From M0108 sp963841065 (lineage in GTDB: Bacteria; Pseudomonadota; Gammaproteobacteria; Chromatiales; Chromatiaceae): a stretch of DNA of 64,000 nt. Below are positions 57,682 through 64,000 of this stretch, piece by piece (positions within the stretch are counted from its first letter, which is position 1; every line of letters starts with the position of its first letter). Where the stretch lies: contig CAWJBI010000040.1 of the NCBI GenBank assembly GCA_963841065.1, forward strand, positions 1 to 64,000. The letters are read 5' to 3'. A program made the translations under genes and the position numbers. A model generated the notes under the pieces. The model searched no databases and was not told the origin of the DNA. It was given only the letters and a program-made list of their open reading frames with translations.

Positions 57682-60039
57682 CTATCGGGTGAGGCCGGCA
57701 TAGAGCAGCGGCAGTTTTTCGGGCAGTCGCTGCACATGATCCACCACCATGTAGTTGTTCTGGCCAAAAATCCGGGAGACGTAATTATCCGCGCGCGGGT
57801 CCAGGCTCATGCAGTAGGTGGTAACGCCTAGCTTAGCGACTTCCTCCACCGCTTTTTTGGTGTCATAGCGCAGGTACTGAGGATCACGCACATCCACGTC
57901 CGCGGGCTCGCCGTCGGTGATGACGATGAGCAGCTTTTTCGCCGAGCGTTGCAACTGAAGATGATGGCCAGCATGCCGGATAGCGGCCCCCATGCGGGTG
58001 GAGAGCTGGCCGGTCATGCCCGCCAACTTAGCCTTGGGTGTTTCGTCCCAGTGCTGATCGAAGTCCTTGAAACGGTAATACTCGACATCGTGGCGGCCAT
58101 CGGAGCAAAAACCATGGATGGCAAAGGGGTCGCCGACCTTGTTGATGGCATCGGCTAACAGCACACAGGCTTGCTGGGTGAGTTCGCGTACCGAGTACTC
58201 CTGGTCCTGTACTTTTTCGTTGGTGGATTCGGACAGATCCAGCAGTACCAGGATCGAAAAGTCGCGGGTCTTGCGCACGCTGCGCATCATGATGCGCGGG
58301 TCGGGCTGGTTGCCAAGGCGGATGTCGATGAGGCTGGCGATGGCGGCGTTGATGTCGATCTCATCGCCATCTTCCAACCTGCGGATACGCTGCACCCCTT
58401 GGGGTTGCATGGCATCGAGCAGGAACTTCATACGATGGATCTCGCGCTTGTATTGGGCGGTGATGGCATCGATGACCTGCAGATCGCCGGCCTTGGCACG
58501 CTTTTCCAGCACCGTGGCCCAGGCCGGGCGTTCGAGCTGGATCTGGTAATCCCACTCGGAATAATGGAAGGGATCAGACACCGGCTCAAGGCCCTCCAGC
58601 TCGTTGAAGGACTTGCCGCCACTTTCGTCGCCGATGTTCTCGTAGGGGAACAGCTCCGTGCCCAGCACCCAGATTTCCTGAGCGTCATCCCCGGCCGTCT
58701 CGACGTCAATCTCGTTGGCCATCTCCATCACGTTGACGTACTTGCGCACCTGCTTGATGGACTCGTAGCCGGCGTTGGCGGCCTTGTTGAAATCAAATTC
58801 CTCGAATTCCCAAAAATAGCGGTTGTCATCGCGATAGGGAGCGGAGAGCAGATCGGTGCGCGCATTGAAGGGGATCCGCCGCTGCATCAGGCTGTGGGCC
58901 AGAGTGACGCCGATTTCCCAGGAGGTGTGGTTGTTGTCGAGCTTATCTTGAGCCAGCGCGAACAGGGCGCGGGCTTCGAGTATCCAAGGGTCGCCATCCT
59001 GATAGGTCTCGTCCAGCAGGGCGCGCGCCAGCCGGTTGAGGTAGTCGCCAACACTGCTTTTCATCTCGGGGGTGGCGAGGTGCAGCTTGCTCCAGAGTTG
59101 CTTCAGGCCGGGAAAGCGCCGGATCGACAGGGCTTCCACGCGCGCATCCTCGATCACACCGATGACCGCCATCTGCATCGGGCTGAGGGCCTCGGCGGAG
59201 ATGGGCTGGCGGGTCTCGACCAGGTGGGCGGCGCAATGGGCGGCGGTGGCGCGGTAAAGCTTCAGACCCGAAACCGGCTCCTGGCCCTCCGGGGCGAAAT
59301 CATCGAAGGCATCCGGCAGATGCAGCAGGTAATCCTCGATATAGGGTCGATAACCTTCGCGGGTCTCGAAATCGCCCGCGGTGGGGCGCATGAAGAAATC
59401 CCGTGCCCAGAGGGCGCGCAGGTACATATTGATGCGCCGCTGCACGTCCACCAGCAGGGTGCCCTTGCGCTCCTTCTGCAGCATCGCCAGCGACTCCTTG
59501 GACTCGATGCTGAAGTACTTGATCTGCTCCTCGTAGTTGGTGCGGTGGGCGTGGGCGCCCCACATGGCCCAGCGGCGCAGGCCGCCGAGCGTCAGTTGCT
59601 GTAACAGGACTTCCAGCTTGTTGAGCATCGGACGCACGCCACGCGGCGCCTGGGCGATCAGGGTATTGATAAATTGCAGATAGTTGAGGAATAGCTGGGC
59701 GTCACCCAGCCGGTGGGCGGCGCTGGGTGCCGTCGCGAGCAGCAGTTCGATCACCGCGCCCGAGGTTCTGGAGGCGAGCGCCAGGGACGCGGCGGCGAGG
59801 TCGCCCACCACATCCTCGCCAATCTCCTTGGCCACCAGGGGTACTTCCACAATCCAGGCCTCGACCAGGGCATCGCCCTTGCCGAGTCCGCGGATCGCGG
59901 AAGCGCCCTTCAGGTAATTATCCAGCCCGCGGGGCGAGAACACCTTGGTCGCCTCGTGCCAATTGGCCTGCAACGCCTCCTGGCTGTGGGGTGACAGGTC
60001 CTCCAGGAGTTCGGCATAGTCAGCGAGATTGATCGACAT
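57682..60039 (-). CDS. cbbO: RuBisCO activase accessory protein CbbO (VWA domain)
   Basis: 785 residues. The N-terminal ~550 residues are helical (LADYAELLEDLSPHSQEALQ and following); the C-terminal von Willebrand A domain has the metal-ion site ILVLLDLSESTNEK (near residue 600) and a downstream LIVITDGEPADVDVRDPQYL. CbbO binds RuBisCO through the metal site and acts as adaptor for the CbbQ hexamer, which removes inhibitory sugar phosphates. The start ATG follows GAGGTGA. It is intact, unlike its partner cbbQ. Confidence 0.93.
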   Translation of the reverse strand: MSINLADYAELLEDLSPHSQEALQANWHEATKVFSPRGLDNYLKGASAIRGLGKGDALVEAWIVEVPLVAKEIGEDVVGDLAAASLALASRTSGAVIELLLATAPSAAHRLGDAQLFLNYLQFINTLIAQAPRGVRPMLNKLEVLLQQLTLGGLRRWAMWGAHAHRTNYEEQIKYFSIESKESLAMLQKERKGTLLVDVQRRINMYLRALWARDFFMRPTAGDFETREGYRPYIEDYLLHLPDAFDDFAPEGQEPVSGLKLYRATAAHCAAHLVETRQPISAEALSPMQMAVIGVIEDARVEALSIRRFPGLKQLWSKLHLATPEMKSSVGDYLNRLARALLDETYQDGDPWILEARALFALAQDKLDNNHTSWEIGVTLAHSLMQRRIPFNARTDLLSAPYRDDNRYFWEFEEFDFNKAANAGYESIKQVRKYVNVMEMANEIDVETAGDDAQEIWVLGTELFPYENIGDESGGKSFNELEGLEPVSDPFHYSEWDYQIQLERPAWATVLEKRAKAGDLQVIDAITAQYKREIHRMKFLLDAMQPQGVQRIRRLEDGDEIDINAAIASLIDIRLGNQPDPRIMMRSVRKTRDFSILVLLDLSESTNEKVQDQEYSVRELTQQACVLLADAINKVGDPFAIHGFCSDGRHDVEYYRFKDFDQHWDETPKAKLAGMTGQLSTRMGAAIRHAGHHLQLQRSAKKLLIVITDGEPADVDVRDPQYLRYDTKKAVEEVAKLGVTTYCMSLDPRADNYVSRIFGQNNYMVVDHVQRLPEKLPLLYAGLTR

Positions 60040-60106
60040 GGTTCACCTCGGCAAGCAGGGTTGTCGGATTAGGCGAGGCCAAACCGATCAACCAACCGCC
60101 AACTCA

Positions 60107-60909
60107 TCAGAAGAAGGTCGTGACCGCCGCGTCCAGGGCATCGCGCATATCCGGATCATCGGTGATGGGGCGCACCAGGGCGACGCGGCAGGCAGCCTCC
60201 GGCTTCACCCCCTTGGCGATCAGGCTGCCGGCGTAAATCAACATCCGGGTAGAGAGTCCTTCGTCCAGGCCGTGGCCCTTGAGGTTGCGCGAACGCTCGG
60301 CGATCGACACCAGCTTGCCGGCCACCGCCGCGTCAATCCCGGATTCGTGCATGACGATTTCGGTTTCTATCGCGTGCTCGGGATAGGTGAAGTCCAAACC
60401 CCCGAAACGTTGTTTAGTGGACTGCTTCAGATCCTTCATCAGCGACTGATAGCCGGGATTGTAGGAAATGACAACTGAAAATCGGGGTGAGCGTGGACTA
60501 GCTCGCCCTTTTTCTCCAGCGGCAGCACCCGGCGATTATCCGTCAAGGGGTGAATAACCACCGTGGTGTCCTGGCGCGCCTCGACCACTTCGTCGAGATA
60601 CACGATGGCGCCGTGGCGGGCGCCGATGGCCAAGGGACCGTCCTGCCATTCGGTGCCCTGGGCGGAGAGCAGAAAGCGGCCGACCAGGTCGCTGGCGGTC
60701 ATGTCTTCGTTACAGGCCACGGTGATCAGGGGCTTGCCGAGCCGATAGGCCATGTATTCGACGAAGCGGGTCTTGCCGCAGCCGGTCGGGCCCTTCAGCA
60801 TCATGGGCATGCGGACGGAATAGGCGGCCTCGAACAGTTCCACCTCGTCGGCGACGGCGCGGTAGTAGGGTTCCTGGGGGATGCGGTATTGATCGACAAT
60901 GTTGCTCAT
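60107..60909 (-). CDS. cbbQ: RuBisCO activase motor CbbQ (one frameshift)
   Basis: MoxR-type AAA+ ATPase, ~267 residues. MSNIVDQYRIPQEPYYRAVA begins it; Walker A GPTGCGKTR is at residues 40-48; Walker B AIVYLDEVVEARQD; sensor region DFTYPEHAIETEIVM. Near 60460 one base is missing: the expected VISYNPGYQSLMKDLKQSTK continues in another frame. Correction gives normal length. ATG 60909 has a GGGAG site. With CbbO it restores inhibited RuBisCO. Confidence 0.92.
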
Positions 60910-61014
60910 GAGGGACTCCCGGGTGACTACGCAGATTTGTCCACGAATGACGCCTAAACAACCCGCCGCGCCATTCGTTGGCAAATCAGGGTCGACAAAC
61001 CCATGCCGACCGAC

Positions 61015-61049
61015 AAAACGCCCCCGTCACGTTTCCACGCGGCGGGGGC
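61015..61049 (-). terminator. stem-loop between cbbS and cbbQ
   Basis: On the minus strand, GCCCCCG ... CGGGGGC (7 base pairs) with a short inner CGT/ACG pairing, followed by GTTTT. It begins ~25 bases after the cbbS stop. It may be a partial terminator or an RNA-protecting hairpin that keeps cbbLS mRNA more abundant than cbbQO. Confidence 0.6.
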
Positions 61050-61074
61050 CCTTGGGCTGTCAAGCGTGGCGCGC

Positions 61075-61431
61075 TTAAACGGTCTTGCCGCGGAAGATGA
61101 CCATGGCCGCGCCTTGCGACTGCTTGAAGTTATCGTAGCCGACCAGCCGCACATGGTTATTGGGGTTGGCCTTGTGGCAAGCCTCGGCCTCGGCCAGCAC
61201 CAGATCCACGTCGGTTTCGCCGAACATCGGCAGTTTCCACATGTACCAGTAGGAGTCCATCAGGTACTCGGGCTCGATGTGCTCGATGGACGGGTTCCAG
61301 CCCTTCTTCACCAGGTACTCGACCTGCTGCTTGATGCTGGCCGCGTCCATGGCCGGCAGGTAGGAGAAGGTCTCGAATTTGCGGCTGGCGGGATCGCTCA
61401 AGCGGCTTTTGTAATCCAAAACTTCAGACAT
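61075..61431 (-). CDS. cbbS: RuBisCO small subunit
   Basis: 118 residues. FETFSYLPAMDAASIKQQVE, YLVKKGWNPSIEHIEPEYLM, SYWYMWKLPMFGETDVDLVL and HVRLVGYDNFKQSQGAAMVI are standard form I small-subunit elements. The ribosome site GAGGAAG precedes ATG 61431. It lies 84 bases after cbbL. It caps the L8 core as S8. Confidence 0.96.
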   Translation of the reverse strand: MSEVLDYKSRLSDPASRKFETFSYLPAMDAASIKQQVEYLVKKGWNPSIEHIEPEYLMDSYWYMWKLPMFGETDVDLVLAEAEACHKANPNNHVRLVGYDNFKQSQGAAMVIFRGKTV

Positions 61432-61515
61432 TTCACTTCCTCTTCAATTGGGTATCGATACCCCCGGAGCGGCGGTGCCGCGCATCCGGGAGGTCATGGC
61501 ATCAAAGGCACCAGG

Positions 61516-62938
61516 TCACTTGTGGGACACGTCCAGCTTGTCGACGGTGTCGAACTCGAACTTGATCTCTTTCCAGGTTTCCATGGCGATCTTGAGTTCC
61601 GGGCTGTGCGCGGCGGCGGCGGTCAGGATGTCCTTGCCTTCCTTCTCGATGGCACGGCCCTGGTTGCGGGCTTGGACACAGGCTTCCAGCGCGACGCGGT
61701 TGGCGGCGGCGCCGGCAGCGTTGCCCCAGGGGTGGCCCAGTGTGCCACCACCGAACTGCAGGACGGAGTCATCGCCGAAGATGGAGACCAGGGCGGGCAT
61801 GTGCCAGACGTGGATACCACCGGACGCAACCGGAATCACGCCGGGCATGGAGCCCCAGTCCTGATCAAAGAAGAGGCCGCGTGAACGATCTTCCTTGATG
61901 AACTTGTCACGCATGGTGTCGATCCAGCCCAGGGTCGCCTCGCGGTCGCCTTCCAGCTTGCCCACCACGGTACCGGAGTGCAGGTGGTCGCCACCGGACA
62001 GACGCAGCACCTTGGTCAGGACGCGGAAGTGAATACCATGGTGCGGGTTGCGGTCGAGCACGGCGTGCATGGCGCGGTGGATGTGCAACAACATGCCGTT
62101 ATTGCGGCACCAGTTGGCCAGACCCGTGTTGGCGGTCAGGCCGCCGGTCAGGTAGTCATGCATGATGATGGGGGCGCCGATTTCCTTGGCGAACTCGGCC
62201 CGCTTGTACATCTCTTCCGGCGTCGGGGCGGTGACGTTCAGGTAGTGACCCTTGCGCTCGCCGGTTTCGCGTTCGGCTTTCAGCGTGGCTTCGTGGACGA
62301 AGGAGAAACGGTCACGCCAACGCATGAAGGGCTGGCTGTTGACGTTCTCGTCGTCCTTGGTGAAGTCCAGACCACCGCGCAGGCACTCGTACACGGCGCG
62401 GCCGTAGTTCTTAGCGGACAGACCCAGCTTCGGCTTGATGGTGCAGCCCAGCAGCGGACGGCCGTACTTGTTCATGCGGTCACGCTCGACCTGGATGCCG
62501 GCCGGCGGGCCGCCGCAGGTCTTGACGTAGGCGATCGGGAAGCGAATGTCTTCCAGACGCAGGGCGCGCAGGGCCTTGAAGCCGAACACGTTGCCGACCA
62601 GCGAGGTCAGCACGTTAACCATCGGAGCCCTCTTCGAACAGGTCGATCGGGTAGGCGACAAAGGCGTAGAAGCAGGTGTCGTCGCCCGGCACGTCTTCGA
62701 TGCGATAGGCGCGGCCCTTGTAATAGTCCAGGTCAGTCAGCAGATCGGTCCACACCGTGGTCCAGGTGCCGGTGGAGGATTCGGCGGCCACGGCGGCGGC
62801 GACTTCTTCACGCGGCACGCCCGGCTGTGGAGTAACCTTGAAACAGGCGAGGATGTCGGTATCCAGCGGGGTGTAGTCCGGAGTCCAGTAGGTCTGGCGA
62901 TATTCCTTCACGCCAGCGTTATAGGTCTTCACAGCCAT
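61516..62938 (-). CDS. cbbL: RuBisCO large subunit, form I (one frameshift)
   Basis: Carboxylates ribulose-1,5-bisphosphate. ~473 residues once one inserted base near 62628 (between EEGS and MVNVLTS) is removed. Active-site blocks: GCTIKPKLGLSAKNYGRA, GLDFTKDDENVNSQPFMRW with the carbamylated lysine, HHGIHFRVLTKVLRLSGGDH, HSGTVVGKLEGDREATLG (loop 6 lysine) and GGTLGHPWGNAAGA. The N-terminus MAVKTYNAGVKEYRQTYWTP is of the form IA type. Start codon with AGGAGC. Divergent from cbbR. Confidence 0.96.
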
Positions 62939-63027
62939 GGTTCGCTCCTAAAGAGTCAGTGGATCAGTGGTGCGCGCGCGCCGACCTTAGGCTTGGGCAA
63001 GTCAGGCGTCGATGCGCGACCTGGTTG

Positions 63028-63057
63028 ACTATAAGGCTATTAAGATATAAATAACAA
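63028..63057 (-). promoter_or_regulatory. candidate promoter of cbbL
   Basis: On the minus strand TTGTTA (plus 63052-63057), an 18-base spacer and TATAGT (plus 63028-63033). It overlaps the LysR-type operator, which would fit regulation by CbbR. Spacing is one base above optimum. Confidence 0.45.
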
Positions 63058-63067
63058 TAATATCTAA
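63041..63067. promoter_or_regulatory. LysR-type T-N11-A operator between cbbL and cbbR
   Basis: AGATAT (63043-63048), an 11-base A/T-rich spacer, ATATCT (63060-63065): a dyad with the T-N11-A signature of LysR-family sites. It lies ~26 bases before the cbbR start and ~100 bases before cbbL, so CbbR could control both. Confidence 0.7.
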
Positions 63068-63092
63068 ATATGCTTAGCATTAACTCCTGCAT

Positions 63093-63992
63093 ATGATTCA
63101 TCACTGGACCCTGCAACAGATGCGCTTGTTCGAGGCGGTGGCGCGGCACCGCAGCTTCACGCGCGCGGCGGAAGAACTGCATCTGACCCAGCCGGCGGTC
63201 TCCATCCAGATCAAACGTCTGGGGGAAAGCATCGGCATGCCCCTGATCCAGCAGGTCGGCAAGAAACTCTTTCTCACCCGCGCCGGCGAGGAGGTCTACG
63301 CCACCTGCAGCGAGGTCGCGGATCGCCTCAAGCTGCTCGCCAGCACCATTGACGACATGAAGGGCCGGGTGGCCGGGCCCCTGCGCGTCGGCGCCGTGAG
63401 TTCGGCGAAATTTTTCCTGCCGCATTTTCTCGGCCGGTTTTTGCGCGAATACCCGGAGGTCAAGCCTCTGCTCAAGGTGACCAACCGGGAGCAGGTGATC
63501 GAGCGCCTCATCGCCAACGAGGACGATTTTGTGGTCATGGGCCAAGTCCCGCGAGACCTGTCCTTGAATGTTCATCCCTTCCTAGAGAACCTCCTGATGC
63601 CGATCGCCCACCCAGACCACCCCCTGACGCACGAACGTCAGGTACCACTGGAGCAATTCGCGGCGGAAGGTTTCCTGATGCGGGAGCCGGGTTCCGGCAC
63701 ACGCCTGACGACCGAGCGCCTGCTCGCCGCGCGGGGCATCAAGGCCAACACTTACATGGAACTGGGGTCGAGCGAGGCGATCAAGCAGGCCGTCATGGCG
63801 GGGCTAGGCGTGTCGGTGCAGTCCATGAGCAGCATGTCCCTGGAGCTGGAAGTCGGTCGTATCGTGATGCTGGACGTGGAGGGCTTCCCCTTACGCGGCA
63901 TGTGGCATGCCGTGCACCTGCAAGGCAAACACTTGAGCCTGACCGCCGCGACCTTCCTGAACTTCCTGATCACGGAACGACCCCTTGGCTGA
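63093..63992 (+). CDS. cbbR: LysR-family regulator CbbR
   Basis: 299 residues, activator of RuBisCO operons in response to metabolites. The N-terminal winged HTH (MRLFEAVARHRSFTRAAEEL, HLTQPAVSIQIKRLGESIGM) is typical, and the C-terminal effector domain runs LRVGAVSSAKFFLPHFLGRF to SLTAATFLNFLI, with GMWHAVHLQGKHLS being characteristic of CbbR. It is divergent from cbbL over a ~150-base spacer containing a T-N11-A site, the standard arrangement. Confidence 0.93.
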   Translation: MIHHWTLQQMRLFEAVARHRSFTRAAEELHLTQPAVSIQIKRLGESIGMPLIQQVGKKLFLTRAGEEVYATCSEVADRLKLLASTIDDMKGRVAGPLRVGAVSSAKFFLPHFLGRFLREYPEVKPLLKVTNREQVIERLIANEDDFVVMGQVPRDLSLNVHPFLENLLMPIAHPDHPLTHERQVPLEQFAAEGFLMREPGSGTRLTTERLLAARGIKANTYMELGSSEAIKQAVMAGLGVSVQSMSSMSLELEVGRIVMLDVEGFPLRGMWHAVHLQGKHLSLTAATFLNFLITERPLG

Positions 63993-64000
63993 GGCATCAC

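Overview
The window is most consistent with a purple sulfur bacterium of the family Chromatiaceae (Gammaproteobacteria). The markers are a Gly/Tyr/Asn-rich exported protein of the SgpA/SgpB sulfur-globule type, a form I RuBisCO operon (cbbL, cbbS, cbbQ, cbbO) with a divergent cbbR, a proteobacterial V/A-type ATPase operon, and GC-rich coding sequence. Genus cannot be fixed from sequence reading alone.

Layout. 0-5 kb is a degraded accessory region: a 5'-truncated oleate hydratase, then remnants of an IS5-type, an IS1634-type, an IS481-type and an IS1380-like transposase, and a chimera of a conjugative TraC ATPase fragment with a ParD-type antitoxin fragment. 5.1-10.0 kb is a trehalose locus (membrane-anchored OtsA, OtsB, GH15 glucoamylase-like enzyme). 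A 49-residue membrane peptide gene with its own promoter and terminator follows. 10.7-19.6 kb is a nine-gene V-type ATPase operon (G-like, C, I, K, F, E, A, B, D). 19.7-20.0 kb holds the C-terminal tail of a BREX BrxL protease. 20.2-22.3 kb is moaB-moeA-moaD (molybdenum cofactor). 22.7-29.3 kb is a possible copper/redox locus: multicopper oxidase, FKBP isomerase, cytochrome c/periplasmic-binding fusion, and a SCO1-FKBP fusion. 29.4-32.1 kb has groES-groL under a CIRCE-containing promoter, and fxsA. 32.3-44.8 kb is housekeeping: cutA, dsbD, a TlpA-like thioredoxin, aroQ, accB-accC, prmA, dusB-fis, purH, an lpxA-like gene, purD, vanZ-like. 44.7-51.8 kb has an AmgK-like kinase, the lptD-surA-pdxA operon and nrdB. 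51.9-57.2 kb is mixed: Cys-rich exported protein, N-acetyltransferase remnant, sulfur globule protein, beta-carbonic anhydrase plus an NCS2-type permease, and a RES/Xre toxin-antitoxin pair. 57.4-64 kb is the Calvin-cycle operon and cbbR.

Functional links. RuBisCO and its CbbQ/CbbO activase sit a few kb from a carbonic anhydrase/permease pair, suggesting inorganic-carbon supply. Sulfur globule storage fits sulfide-driven autotrophy. The copper-type locus combines enzymes of metal insertion, disulfide or proline folding and periplasmic electron transfer.

A caution for every reader: at least 20 single-base frameshifts interrupt otherwise well conserved genes, including essential ones (groL, purH, lptD) and cbbL. 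In most of these genes the net shift is +1 per break, and removing it restores the usual family length. I read these as sequencing or assembly errors, and call such genes as intact but miscalled. The transposon remnants of the first 5 kb look like true decay.
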